Source: Mycetocola lacteus
GTDB lineage: Bacteria > Actinomycetota > Actinomycetes > Actinomycetales > Microbacteriaceae
Assembly: GCF_003667575.1 (NCBI RefSeq)
Contig: NZ_RCUY01000001.1
Coordinates: 248,001 to 312,000, forward strand
Reading direction: 5' to 3'
DNA length: 64,000 nt
The position numbers were made by a program, and so were the translations under genes. The notes under the pieces are model-generated. The model was not told the origin of the DNA. It saw only the letters and a program-made list of their open reading frames with translations, and did not search any database. The first letter of the stretch is position 1. The number at the start of each line of letters is the position of its first letter. Shown here piece by piece: positions 41,340 to 54,000 of the stretch.

Positions 41340-41412
41340 TACCCCCAGTCGGACTCGAACCGACACTGGAGCGATTTTAAGTCGCCTGTCTCTGCCATTG
41401 GACTATGGGGGC
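41340..41412 (-). tRNA. tRNA with UAA anticodon, class I body
   Basis: 73-base cloverleaf (CCA encoded at 41337-41339). Acceptor GCCCCCA / TGGGGGT, D arm GTCC...AGAC (3-4 bp), anticodon stem GGCGA / TCGCT with loop CTTAAAA, variable loop CCAGT, T arm GTCGG TTCGAGT CCGAC, discriminator A. Anticodon UAA reads the leucine codon UUA, yet the variable loop has only five bases whereas tRNA-Leu normally has a long arm. Called as tRNA; amino acid identity uncertain. Confidence 0.85.
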
Positions 41413-41454
41413 GTGAGTGCTCAACAGTGTAGGGCACTCAACTCGGTGGACGCA

Positions 41455-41490
41455 TTCAGGGGATCCGATCCGTGGATCGAACCCCCTGAA
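41455..41490 (-). terminator. hairpin after ndh
   Basis: TTCAGGGG pairs with CCCCTGAA, with an inner GATCC-rich stem; 10 bases after the ndh stop. No U tract. Confidence 0.55.
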
Positions 41491-41499
41491 TGACGGCAG

Positions 41500-42960
41500 C
41501 TACTTGGCGGCCGGTGCCTCGGCCTTGTCGGCCTTCTTCTCGGCCTTGGCAGCCTCAGCCTTGGCAGGCTTCTCGGCCTTCGCGGGCTTCTCAGCCTTGG
41601 GGGCCTCGGCCTTCGGCGCCTCCGGAGCTGCCTCTACCGGCGGCTTCGGGCGAGAAGCGAACTCCTCGAACGCGCGACGCGGGGTCAGCGTGGCCGACAG
41701 GCCAACGATGTCGCGACCCAGCCACACGTTGTGCCACCAGCCCCAGATGACGCGCCACTTGCGCTCCCAGGTCGGCATGGCCAGACCGTGGTATCCGCGG
41801 TGAGCACCCCAGGCGAGGAAGCCCTTCATCGAGAACTTGCCCGACTGGAACACGCCGATGCCGATACCGAGACCGGCAACCGCACCCATGTTCTTGTGGA
41901 AGTAGTCCTTGGGCTTCTCGCCACGCAGGACGGCAACCAGGTTCTTGGCCAGCAGACGGCCCTGACGCACGGCGTGCTGAGCGTTGGGCACGCACATGCC
42001 ACCCACGCCGCCACCGGACAGGTCGGGAACGGCGGTGACGTCACCGGCACCCCAGGCACCCTCAACCGGAGCATCCTCGGTACCGAGACGCAGGTCGGGA
42101 CGGGTGACCAGACGGCCACGAGCCTCGATCTCCAGGTCGGTGTTGCGGACGATCTGCGGGGTCGCCATGACACCGGCGGTCCAGATGATCAGGTCCGACT
42201 CGAACTTGGTGCCGTCCGAGAGCTCAACGTTGCCGTCGACACAGGAGGAGAACTGGGTCTCCAGGAAGACCTTGGCACCACGCTCGGCGAGGTTCTTCAG
42301 CACCCAGTGGCTGGTCTCCAGCGACACCTCGGGCATGATCCGCGGGGCGGCCTCAACCAGGTTGAAGTGCACGTCATCGAAGGTCAGCTCGGTGTACTGC
42401 GACAGCAGGTCCGAGGCGAAGCTGCGCAGCTCGGCGAAGACCTCGATACCGGCGAATCCACCACCAACGACGGTGACGGTCAGCAGGCGGTCGCGCTCCG
42501 GACCGGCCGGCATCTGCGAGGCCAGGTCGAAGTTGTGCAGCATGCGGTCGCGGATCGCGACGGCTTCCTCGATGGTCTTGAGGCCGATCGCCTCATCCGC
42601 CACACCCGGAATCGGGAAGGTGCGCGAAACGGCACCGGCGGTGATCACGATCTGGTCGTACTCGAAGTCGTACGCCTCGCCGACGGGCGGCTGGATGGTC
42701 GCCTTCTTCTCGGCGTGGTTGATGTAGGTGACCTTCGCGGTAACGATGTGGGTCTTCTTCAGGTGACGACGGTGAGCGACAACCGCGTGACGCGGGTCAA
42801 TCGAACCGGACGCAACCTCGGGGAGGAACGGCTGGTAGGTCATGTAGGGCAGCGGGTCGACCATGGTGACCTCTGCTTCCCCGGCCCGAAGGTGCTTTTC
42901 CAGCTTCCACGCGGTATAAAAACCCGCGTAGCCGCCGCCGACGATCAGAATTTTAGGCAC
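41500..42960 (-). CDS. ndh: type II NADH dehydrogenase (NDH-2)
   Basis: Membrane-associated FAD enzyme passing electrons from NADH to menaquinone without proton pumping. FAD-binding ILIVGGGYAGFYTA near residues 4-17; NAD-binding VTVVGGGFAGIEVFAEL near residues 164-180; FAD/quinone-side segment GAWGAGDVTAVPD near residues 306-318; C-terminal amphipathic membrane anchor around WWHNVWLGRDIVGL. The last 50 residues are an Ala/Lys/Pro/Glu tail with imperfect repeats (PAKAEKPAKAE), longer than usual. AGGAGAAA precedes GTG 42960. Single-gene unit. Confidence 0.94.
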   Translation of the reverse strand: MPKILIVGGGYAGFYTAWKLEKHLRAGEAEVTMVDPLPYMTYQPFLPEVASGSIDPRHAVVAHRRHLKKTHIVTAKVTYINHAEKKATIQPPVGEAYDFEYDQIVITAGAVSRTFPIPGVADEAIGLKTIEEAVAIRDRMLHNFDLASQMPAGPERDRLLTVTVVGGGFAGIEVFAELRSFASDLLSQYTELTFDDVHFNLVEAAPRIMPEVSLETSHWVLKNLAERGAKVFLETQFSSCVDGNVELSDGTKFESDLIIWTAGVMATPQIVRNTDLEIEARGRLVTRPDLRLGTEDAPVEGAWGAGDVTAVPDLSGGGVGGMCVPNAQHAVRQGRLLAKNLVAVLRGEKPKDYFHKNMGAVAGLGIGIGVFQSGKFSMKGFLAWGAHRGYHGLAMPTWERKWRVIWGWWHNVWLGRDIVGLSATLTPRRAFEEFASRPKPPVEAAPEAPKAEAPKAEKPAKAEKPAKAEAAKAEKKADKAEAPAAK

Positions 42961-43171
42961 TGTGAGATTTCTCCTGTAGCGAGGGGTGTTTGCAAATCGA
43001 GGCGTTCCGACACGGGAGCGTCCGAGGGGCTTGCGGCAGCAGCACTGGCACCAAGCAGATTCAACGATAGCACTGCCCCGGCGTTAACCCCGCGTTCACG
43101 CGGTAAACGGGCGGATGTGCAGTCGGTGAAACACTAATGTGCGGGCCTGTTGGACCAGTGGCTGCTCCCTT

Positions 43172-43197
43172 GGGACACGCACCATCGCGCGTGTCCC
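43172..43197 (-). terminator. hairpin after the DUF501 gene
   Basis: GGGACACGC pairs with GCGTGTCCC, nine bases after the DUF501 stop; no U tract. The remaining gap to ndh (42961-43171) shows no gene. Confidence 0.55.
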
Positions 43198-43205
43198 GAA
43201 GAGTG

Positions 43206-43724
43206 TTATTCGGCGGCCGAGTAGTCCGGGCACTCGCAGACATTCGGCGACCAGGTCGCGCGCTCAAGAGCCAGATCGCCGATCGGGTTGACGCCCGGTC
43301 CGGCGGCCAGGGCGTGACCGGCGAGGGCGTGCAGGCACTTCACGCGCACGGGCATGCCGCCGGCGGAGATACCGTGTACTTCCGGGATGTCCTCGATGCT
43401 GTAGCGGTCGGCGAGGAATGCCTCGTGGGCGGCCGCATAGCGGGTACGCAGGTCCTCATCCTCGGCCAGCAGGTCGTTGTACTCGTTCATCACGTGCTCG
43501 GCCTCAAGCTGCGAGATTGCTGCGGTCGCGGCCGGGTGGCACAGGTAGTAGAAGGTCGGGAACGGGGTACCATCGCTCAGGCGCGGCTTGGTCGACACCA
43601 CCGTGGGGGCCCCACACACGCAGCGTGCGGCAATTCCCACCACATCGCGTGCCGGACGGCCAAGCTGGGCCGAGACGATGGCAATATCCTCGTCGGTTAC
43701 CGGGTCAAAGGGCGGGGTGGTCAT
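43206..43724 (-). CDS. DUF501 protein
   Basis: 172 residues, cytoplasmic, of unknown function. Conserved Cys/His: AARCVCGAPTVV near residues 32-43, YYLCHPA near 59-65 and RVKCLHALAGHALA near 126-139, suggesting a metal site. In Actinobacteria it always follows eno-ftsB (Rv1025 in M. tuberculosis), as here. AGGAGAA precedes ATG 43724. Confidence 0.93.
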   Translation of the reverse strand: MTTPPFDPVTDEDIAIVSAQLGRPARDVVGIAARCVCGAPTVVSTKPRLSDGTPFPTFYYLCHPAATAAISQLEAEHVMNEYNDLLAEDEDLRTRYAAAHEAFLADRYSIEDIPEVHGISAGGMPVRVKCLHALAGHALAAGPGVNPIGDLALERATWSPNVCECPDYSAAE

Positions 43725-43766
43725 GCGTTTTTCTCCTACGGCTGGTCACTCTGGTGCGGGATACAC

Positions 43767-44222
43767 CTATTTTTCGGGTGTATTCCCCACCGCAACCTTA
43801 CCCAGACCTGCGCTCAGGAACGAACCGAGCAGGTTTTCCGACCAGTTCGCGTCTCCGGTTTTCACCTTGTCGCTGACCGGATCGGGTTCCTTCCCGGAAA
43901 CCGCGGGATCCAGATCGTTGCGCACCGTGTACGTGGTTTCACCGGGGTTGACGTAGTAGAGCCGGTCTCGCGCCTGGGTTTCGATATACGTCTTGTCGTT
44001 CCAGCGCTCACGTTCGGCCATCAGGTTTTTCACCGTGTGCTTATCGTCGGTCACCAGCTTCTGGTAGATCGCGATCTGCTGACGCTGCTCGACATAGGTT
44101 TTCAGGTTCGGCGCGATGATCACCACACCCAGCGCGATCACGCCGAGCATAATGGCGGCAAACCCGGACAGCCGAAGACGACGCATCCACCCGGACTGGG
44201 CACTGCTTCCGGTCTCGGTCAT
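43767..44222 (-). CDS. ftsB: septum formation initiator FtsB/DivIC
   Basis: Bitopic division protein, 151 residues. Cytoplasmic start, TM helix near residues 18-38 (GFAAIMLGVIALGVVIIAP), then a periplasmic coiled coil (YVEQRQQIAIYQKLVTDDK) and the family end RDRLYYVNPGETTYTV. The C-terminal tail of about 45 polar residues is disordered. ATG 44222 has GAAGGGAA upstream; thirteen extra codons were rejected. Between eno and DUF501 as in other Actinobacteria. Confidence 0.92.
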   Translation of the reverse strand: MTETGSSAQSGWMRRLRLSGFAAIMLGVIALGVVIIAPNLKTYVEQRQQIAIYQKLVTDDKHTVKNLMAERERWNDKTYIETQARDRLYYVNPGETTYTVRNDLDPAVSGKEPDPVSDKVKTGDANWSENLLGSFLSAGLGKVAVGNTPEK

Positions 44223-44320
44223 GGCGGTATTCCCTTCGCTGGTCGATGCGCGGGCCGTCACGATGCGGACCCGGAACTCGGGGCCCTCTCCGCAACGTCG
44301 CCGAGGGGAAGGAACCCGAG

Positions 44321-44369
44321 AAAAACGGACTCCCGGCCCCGCGTCCCCGAGGGGACCAGGACCGGGAGT
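44321..44369 (-). terminator. eno terminator
   Basis: ACTCCCGG pairs with CCGGGAGT, with an inner CCCC/GGGG stem, followed on the minus strand by TTTTT. It isolates eno from ftsB. Confidence 0.8.
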
Positions 44370-44490
44370 ACCGGTAGTACTGCGTTCAGCTTACGGGCGG
44401 ATCATCCAGAACCTCGGATGACCCTCCCGCGTACCGAAAGCTTTCAGGAAGGCCGCCAGGCCCGCCGAAATGAGTACGTTTGCCGCAGAA

Positions 44491-47101
<2,611 letters not shown>

Positions 47102-47230
47102 GCTCCCATTTTGGCATGAGTGAACCCGCCGCAGGATTTCGGCGCACGCCCGTTCACCCGGGCTTCACCCGTTGAGGCTCGCGCCGCGGACCCGGCATCC
47201 GGATCGGCGACGCATCATTGGCCTCGGCGG

Positions 47231-48016
47231 CTAGGCGCGCTCCGCCCGGCGGGTTGCGACGGTGCGCAGTGCGGACTCGGCATCCAGCCCCCGCGCCTGA
47301 GCCTCGGCGGCAAGCGCATAGAGGTAGTCGCCCAGGCTCTGCTCGTCTGCGAATACCTCGGACGGCAGGGTGTCGCTCGGATCGGCGGGCACGGTGTGGC
47401 TCGCCACGGCGGGCTGAGTCCTGTTCGGCCCGGACGGCAGGGTGTCGCTCGATTCGGCGCTCGCCCCGGCCCGGGCGATCCGCGCGGCCACCTTCTGCGC
47501 CCGGGCGAGGGCGGGCAGGGTCGGGGCGATCCCGTCCAGGATCCCCGTCCGCTCGGACTTCTCGGCGGCCTTGGCCGCGCCCCACACCCGCAGGACCTCG
47601 TCCACGTCGGCGGCCCCCTCGGGCCCAAACACGTGGGGATGACGTCGAACCATCTTCTCCCGGGCATCACGCACCACATCCGCCAGGTCAAAGCCCGCGT
47701 CCGGGTCCCCGGCGGCGATCTCGGCGTGGAACACAATCTGCAGCAGGAGGTCGCCCAGTTCCTCGCGCACGTGCACCGGATCGGCCTCATCGAGGGCCTC
47801 CAGCAGCTCGTGGGTCTCCTCAAGCAGGTAGCGGCGCAGGCCCGCGTGGGTCATTGCTTCGGTCCAGACACAGTCGAGACGGGTCTGGTGCATCGCGGCG
47901 GCATAGGCTGACAGCTCGGCCCCCGCATCGGCATACGCGGCAACACCGGGAAACTCGGCGGCGGGGACAACCGCCAGGGCGGCAACCCGATCGGCGGGGT
48001 TCTGGGGAGTGGGCAT
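47231..48016 (-). CDS. mazG: MazG nucleoside triphosphate pyrophosphohydrolase
   Basis: Hydrolyses (d)NTPs to monophosphates, a house-cleaning role. The metal-binding helices are EETHELLEALDE near residues 66-77 and EELGDLLLQIVFHAE near residues 85-99. Before the last helical segment there is a 45-residue insertion rich in Ser/Pro/Ala in which SDTLPS occurs twice; the DNA repeats behind it are listed separately. 261 residues. GGAGG precedes ATG 48016. Confidence 0.92.
   Translation of the reverse strand: MPTPQNPADRVAALAVVPAAEFPGVAAYADAGAELSAYAAAMHQTRLDCVWTEAMTHAGLRRYLLEETHELLEALDEADPVHVREELGDLLLQIVFHAEIAAGDPDAGFDLADVVRDAREKMVRRHPHVFGPEGAADVDEVLRVWGAAKAAEKSERTGILDGIAPTLPALARAQKVAARIARAGASAESSDTLPSGPNRTQPAVASHTVPADPSDTLPSEVFADEQSLGDYLYALAAEAQARGLDAESALRTVATRRAERA
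47359..47451. repeat. 21-bp direct repeat inside mazG
   Basis: Two identical 21-base units beginning CGGACGGCAGGGTGTCGCTC at 47359-47379 and 47431-47451, 72 bases (24 codons) apart. They encode the repeated SDTLPS of the MazG linker. Confidence 0.85.
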
Positions 48017-48167
48017 CGAATCCTCCGGCTCGGGTCGCGGAATCCCAGCCTACAAGGCGGTCAACTGATATTCTGTGGGTGGAGTGCCGGGAAGTCTGGT
48101 CGGCCCGGAGATCCCAACGGATCACGGTTAGTATTCGGCGCATCTGCGCACATCACGATCGGACAGC

Positions 48168-49346
48168 ATGATTCTTTCCCACGTCAAACCCGCCCTGCGC
48201 AGCGAGCGCACGGGCGCACTCCTCCTCCTCGGGGCAGCCCTCGCCGGGATCATCCTGGCGAACTCGCCCCTGGGCCCGGACCTCCTCGATCTCCAGCACA
48301 CCGAGGTGGGTGTCGGTTCGCTGACCCTGAGCATCGGGCACTGGATCAGCGACGGCCTGCTGGCCATCTTCTTCCTGGTGGTTGCCATCGACCTGCGCCA
48401 TGAGCTCACCGCCGGGCAGCTGAACTCCTGGCAGCGCGCCCTGCACCCGGCCATCGCCGCGGTGGGTGGTGTGGTGGTGCCCGCCCTGGTCTACCTGCTG
48501 ATTGCCGCGCCCGCCGGGCAGCCCGGCGGCTGGCCGATCCCCACCGCGACCGATATCGCATTTGCGCTGGGGGTGCTGGCCATGTTCGGACGCGGTCTGC
48601 CCCCGCGAATCCGGGTGTTCCTGCTGGCCCTGGCGGTGCTGGATGATCTGATCGCCATCCTGATTATTGCGATCTTCTTCGGCGGCAGCCCCGACCTGCT
48701 TGCCCTCGCCGGTGCGGTCATCGTGCTGGTGGTCGCGGCGATCGTGGCCCGCGCACTCGGTCGCGCAACCTCGCGTGAGGCTCGGATCATGCTGGGCATC
48801 CTGCTGGTGATTCTGGGCATCGCCACCTGGGTCCTCACCCAGCTTTCGGGTGTGCACGCGACCCTGGCCGGAGTCGCCTTCGGACTCATCCTGCCCGCCG
48901 GCGTGGGCCATAAGCTGGGTCACCGGTTGGAACCGTGGAGCGCGGGACTGGTCCTGCCGATCTTTGCCTTCTCGGCCACCCTGGTGGTCATCCCCCACGT
49001 GCCGCTGGGTGAGCTCTCCGCCCCCTTCTGGGGCATCCTGGCCGCGCTGCCGATCGGCAAGCTAATCGGCATCACGCTCGGCGGCCTACTCGGTGCCTGG
49101 CTGCTGAGCCGCAACGGCTCGACCCCCACAGCCGAGCGCATGCGCACCCATGAGATCGTCGCGGTGGGCCTGCTCGGCGGCATCGGGTTCACCGTCTCCC
49201 TGCTGATGACCACGCTCGCCTTTGAAAACGACCTCGCCCTCTCCGACCAGGGCATCCTGGCGGTCCTGCTGGGCTCGGTCGTCTCGGCCATCGCCGCCGC
49301 CATCGCGCTGACCGTGATGCGTCGCCGAACATCGGTCGCCGCATAG
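48168..49346 (+). CDS. nhaA: Na+/H+ antiporter NhaA
   Basis: Inner-membrane antiporter for sodium and pH homeostasis, 392 residues, about 12 helices. Ion-binding Asp pair in AVLDDLIAILIIA near residues 159-171; unwound helix 4 TATDIAFALGVLAMF near residues 126-140; GIGFTVSLLM near the C-terminus. The basal DRHEL-type segment is DLRHELTAGQL. No strong ribosome-binding site; ATG 48168 is the first start that keeps helix 1. Confidence 0.95.
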   Translation: MILSHVKPALRSERTGALLLLGAALAGIILANSPLGPDLLDLQHTEVGVGSLTLSIGHWISDGLLAIFFLVVAIDLRHELTAGQLNSWQRALHPAIAAVGGVVVPALVYLLIAAPAGQPGGWPIPTATDIAFALGVLAMFGRGLPPRIRVFLLALAVLDDLIAILIIAIFFGGSPDLLALAGAVIVLVVAAIVARALGRATSREARIMLGILLVILGIATWVLTQLSGVHATLAGVAFGLILPAGVGHKLGHRLEPWSAGLVLPIFAFSATLVVIPHVPLGELSAPFWGILAALPIGKLIGITLGGLLGAWLLSRNGSTPTAERMRTHEIVAVGLLGGIGFTVSLLMTTLAFENDLALSDQGILAVLLGSVVSAIAAAIALTVMRRRTSVAA

Positions 49347-49367
49347 GCGCGGCTCGGTAACGCAGAA

Positions 49368-49391
49368 GGGCCCCGGAGATTTCCGGGGCCC
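49368..49391. terminator. bidirectional hairpin between nhaA and the GT-C gene
   Basis: GGGCCCCGGA / TCCGGGGCCC with a GATT loop, between convergent genes. Confidence 0.8.
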
Positions 49392-49397
49392 TGTCTA

Positions 49398-50969
49398 TTA
49401 GCGGGTGAGTTCGTACCGCACCAGGATCGAGCGGTGGAGGTCGTGGGTTTCGGTCGCGGTGTAGCCGGCGGCCTCCAGCTCGGTGACGTAGGCGTCGCTC
49501 TTGGCCCGGTCGGTGGAGAACCGCTCCCCCGCCCGCACCAGCCACACGGTCTGCGCGCCGTCAAGACGCTTGATGGTTTCGGAGGTCGAGTAAGCCTTGT
49601 CCCAGAGACCGTCGGTCTGATCGAAGCGGGTCTTTAGCCCCACGTCCTTGAGCCCCTCGAAGGCCTCGGGGTAGAGATACTTGGCCAGGCGGGGTTTGCG
49701 GGCGTTGATCGCGGTCTGATCAAAGATGATCGACTCCCCGGGCTTCGCATGGGCGGCCACGGTCTCCGAGAGCGTGTTCCAGTCCACCCCGCCGTTGCGC
49801 GGATAAGGCGTGCGCTGGCCGAGGTAGGTGGGCAGCGAGCCGAGCATCACGGCGACCACCAGGATCGGGATCAGCCAGCGGGCACGCAGGAGTCGGGTCA
49901 CCGCGACCAGGCCCACGGCCATCAGCAGCGCGATTGCCGGCGCGGTGAAGGCAAGGTAGCGCGGGGAGTACAGCGGGGTCACCGCGGTGCCCAGCGCCAG
50001 CAGCACCGAGGGCACCACGAGCCAGGGGATCGCCACGGTCAGCACGCCCGGCAGGGCGGGGTCCTCGGGACGGTAGAGGGCGCGCAGACGCACACTCCAG
50101 GCGGCATCGGATCCGCGGCGCACCCGGGCGAGGATTGCCAGCACCAGGCCGACCAGAATCAGGCCCCAGCCGATCAGCGCGGGCAGCTGCTGCGAGAACC
50201 ACGGGGTTTCAAACAGCGCCGACATCGTCAGCCCATCACGCGAGTGCAGGTAGGCGACCTGCTCACGTTCAAGATACGCATAGATCAGCACCGGAACCGC
50301 GAGAATCCCGCCCAGTGCGCTCCACACGGCGGCGCGCAGGACGACCTTGCGGCCCGGGCGCATCATCAGCACGATGATCGCGAAGACCACCACAAACAGC
50401 ACCGTGTAGATAAACACCACGCTGGACAGCGCAAACAGCGCGGCAAATCCGACCCATGGCAGTACCCGAGTTTCTCGGCGGGCCACCAGGCGCACCAGCA
50501 CAAACAGCAGCCAGATGACCAGCAGCATCGTGAAGGCATAGGCGCGGGTTTCGGTGCCGTAGTAGGTCACCCGGGGCACGGTGGCAAACAGCAGCGCCGC
50601 CACGATGCCCACCCCGCGTCCGGCCAGCAGCGTGGCAAAGCGCGCGAGCAGAATCGCCGCGCCGCCCACGGCCAGGGCCGAGGGGAGGCGTACCGAGAAC
50701 GGGCTCGCCCCGAAGACGTCGATCCAGAGGTGCAGGAACGCGTAGTACAGCCCGTGCACCGCATCCACGGTGCCGAGCATCGCCCAGAGCGATCCCCAGT
50801 CCCGCTGGGCCGACATGATGCTCGCGGCCTCGTCGCCCCACAGCGAGGGGATCCAGGAACCGGTCACCGAGATGGCGACCGCGATCACACCCAGCAACAG
50901 CAGGATCGGCCACGGCAGGGTGCGCCGGGCCGGCGTGGAAAGGGGCGGGGCGGAGACGTTGTGATGCAC
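49398..50969 (-). CDS. GT-C (family 39-like) membrane glycosyltransferase
   Basis: 523 residues with about 11-12 TM helices and a C-terminal soluble domain (from about residue 400). The catalytic acidic motif of GT-C enzymes is in the first external loop: IPSLWGDEAASIM near residues 40-52. Probably transfers a sugar from a polyprenyl-phosphate donor onto a wall or protein acceptor outside the membrane. GTG 50969 has TTTACT six bases upstream: leaderless. Acceptor unknown; mannosyltransferase or arabinosyl-type roles are both possible. Confidence 0.85.
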   Translation of the reverse strand: MHHNVSAPPLSTPARRTLPWPILLLLGVIAVAISVTGSWIPSLWGDEAASIMSAQRDWGSLWAMLGTVDAVHGLYYAFLHLWIDVFGASPFSVRLPSALAVGGAAILLARFATLLAGRGVGIVAALLFATVPRVTYYGTETRAYAFTMLLVIWLLFVLVRLVARRETRVLPWVGFAALFALSSVVFIYTVLFVVVFAIIVLMMRPGRKVVLRAAVWSALGGILAVPVLIYAYLEREQVAYLHSRDGLTMSALFETPWFSQQLPALIGWGLILVGLVLAILARVRRGSDAAWSVRLRALYRPEDPALPGVLTVAIPWLVVPSVLLALGTAVTPLYSPRYLAFTAPAIALLMAVGLVAVTRLLRARWLIPILVVAVMLGSLPTYLGQRTPYPRNGGVDWNTLSETVAAHAKPGESIIFDQTAINARKPRLAKYLYPEAFEGLKDVGLKTRFDQTDGLWDKAYSTSETIKRLDGAQTVWLVRAGERFSTDRAKSDAYVTELEAAGYTATETHDLHRSILVRYELTR

Positions 50970-51072
50970 CGACCCAGTAAACCACGCGGCACCCGAGAAA
51001 CCGCCGAACCGGTGGTTGTCAGGCGGTTCGTCCCGCGTGTCCCGAGTCTTCCCGAGACACGCGGAACGCGTG

Positions 51073-54000
51073 CTACTCCTTGGTCGCCCGGGTGATCGGG
51101 AACAGCGCGTCCAGCAGCGTGTAGACCCAGTCGATCAGGTCACCATCGGACAGAGCCTCGCCGTCGATCCGCGGCTGCGGCAGCACCAGGGCGTCGCCGC
51201 CGGCCAGCAGCTTGGCCTGCGGATACATCCGGCGCAGGCGTGCCTGCAGCGAATCGGGCAGGTGCGCCGGGGCGATGCGGAGGTTGGGTCCCATCGTGAT
51301 CACGTCCGAGAGCCCCGAAGCCTGGGCCCGGCGCCGCAGCTTGGAGACCGCGATCAGGTTGCGCACCTCAAGCGGCGGGGTCCCGTAGCGATCCTGCAGC
51401 TCCTCAACCACCAGGTCGATCCGATCCTCATCGGTGATCTTGGCCGAGGAAGCCGCGCTGGAAAGCTTCTGGTACGCCTCCAGACGCAGACGCTCGCTAT
51501 CCACATAGTCCTCGGGGATGTGGGCATCGATCGGCAGCTCAAGACGGAGCTCGGTCGGACCGGTGGTGTCCTCGCCGCGGAACGTGTTGACGGCCTCGCC
51601 GATCATCCGCAGATAGAGGTCGAACCCGACCCCGGCGATGTGCCCGGCCTGCTCACCACCGAGCATGTTTCCGGCACCACGGATCTCCAGATCCTTGAGC
51701 GCGACCTGCATGCCCGAGCCCAGCTCGTTATTGGCGGCGATCGTGGAGAGTCGATCATGCGCGGTCTCGGAGAGTGGCTTGGCGGGATCGTAGAGGAAGT
51801 ACGCGTACGCACGCTCGCGCCCACGCCCCACCCGTCCACGCAGCTGGTGCAGCTGGCTCAGACCGTACTTATCGGCGCGGTCGATGATGATCGTGTTGGC
51901 GTTGGAGATATCCAGGCCGGTTTCGATGATCGTGGTACACACCAGAACGTCAAACTTCCGCTCCCAGAAGTCGACCACCACCTGCTCCAGCTGATGCTCG
52001 GAAAGCTTTCCGTGCGCCACCGCGATGCGCGCTTCGGGCACCAGTTCGGCCAGGTGGGAGGCCACCCGGCTGATGCTCTGCACGCGGTTATGGACAAAGA
52101 AGATCTGGCCCTCACGCAACAGTTCACGCCGGATCGAGGCCGCGACCTGCTTGTCGTTATAGGGACCGACAAAGCTCAGCACCGGCTGACGCTCCTCGGG
52201 CGGGGTCGCCAGCGTCGACATCTCACGGATCCCGGTCACCGCCATCTCCAGGGTGCGCGGGATCGGGGTTGCACTCATCGCCAGGATGTCCACATTGGTC
52301 TTGAGCTTTTTCAGCTTGTCCTTGTGCTCGACACCGAAACGCTGCTCCTCATCGATGATGACCAGGCCCAGGTCCTTGAAGAGCACATTGTCGGTGAGCA
52401 GGCGGTGGGTACCGATCACGATATCCACGGTCCCGGACTCGAGCCCGGCGATGATCTCCTTGGCTTCCTTGGCGGTTTGGAAACGGCTGAGCGCGCGCAG
52501 GTGAATCGGGAAGCCCGCATAACGCTCGGCAAAGGTCTCGAAGTGCTGCTTGACCAGCAGCGTGGTGGGCACCAGCACCGCGACCTGCTTGCCGTCCTGA
52601 ATCGCCTTAAACGCCGCGCGCACGGCAACCTCGGTCTTACCAAAGCCCACGTCGCCGGAGAGTAGACGATCCATCGGGATCGGCTTTTCCATATCGGACT
52701 TGACCTCGCTGATGGTGGTCAGCTGGTCGGGGGTTTCGGGGTACGGGAACGCCTCCTCCAGCTCACGCTGCCAGGGTGTGTCGGGCCCGAACGCGTGGCC
52801 CACGCTGTTCATCCGGGCCGAGTAGAGCTTCACCAGCTCCACCGCGATGTCTCGCACGGCCTTGCGCGCCTTGGACTTGGCCTGGGACCAGTCCGAACCG
52901 CCCATCTTGGACAGCTGCGGGGCCTCGCCGCCCACGTAGCGCGAGAGCAGGTCGAGCTGATCGGTGGGTACCAGGAGCTTATCGCCGGGGTAGCCACGCT
53001 TATTCGGGGCGTACTCCAGCACCAGGTATTCGCGCAGCGACTTGATCGGGTTGCGCCCGCCGGTCGAGACCGTACGCTGGGTCATCTCCACGAAGCGTCC
53101 GATGCCGTGGGTCTGGTGCACCACGTGGTCGCCGGGGTTGAGCTGGAGCGGATCCACCACGTTGCGGCGACGCGAGGCCAGCTTCTTGACCGCGCGGGAG
53201 TCGTAGCCCACCGCGCGACCGTAGAACTCGGCCTCGCTGATCAGGCCCAGGTTGATCTCGGTCATCTCGAAGCCGTGGTCCAGGCTCGCCTGGACCAGGA
53301 ACGCGACACCGGTTTCCAGCTCGGCGGGCAGCTCGGTCACGATGCGGGCGGCAAGGCCGGCTTCGCTCAGGACGTCGCGGGCACGCTCCAGAAGGCCCTG
53401 TCCGCCGGCGGTCACCACAACCGACCAGCCCGCGCGCAGGCGCTCACCCACGTGGGCGATCGCCCCCTCGACATTTCCGGCGAAGCTCGGCACGGTCTCG
53501 GCCTCTACCCGTACCTCAAGCAGCGCATCGATGTCGATATCGCCGCCCACGGGACCCTGCTGGAAGGAGCTGAACGTCCACCAGGGGTGGTCGGTATTGG
53601 GCTCGCCGGGGCGGGAATACTTGAGCGAGTCGCGCAGGGTGCCCAGGGTGATGAACTCTCCCCCGCCCAGATCGATCGGCGCTCCGGCCCCCGCGGTTGC
53701 CGCGCTCCAGGCGGCGGCCAGGAACTCGCGGTTGGTTTCGGCGAGGCTGATCGCCCGGGTGGTGACCCGCTCGGGCGAGGCCACCGCGACCGCGGTTCCC
53801 GCCGGGAGGTAGTGGCCCACGTTGACCAGGCGTTCCAGCAGCGCCGGAGCCAGGGACTCCATGCCCTCGACCGGGATGCCCTCGCCGATCTTTTCCAGCA
53901 TGCCCGAGATGCCGGGGAACTCATGCTGCATCTCGCGGGCGCGCTGACGCACCGGGGCCGTCAGCAGCAGCTCGCGGGCCGGTGCCAGTTCGATTCCCGG

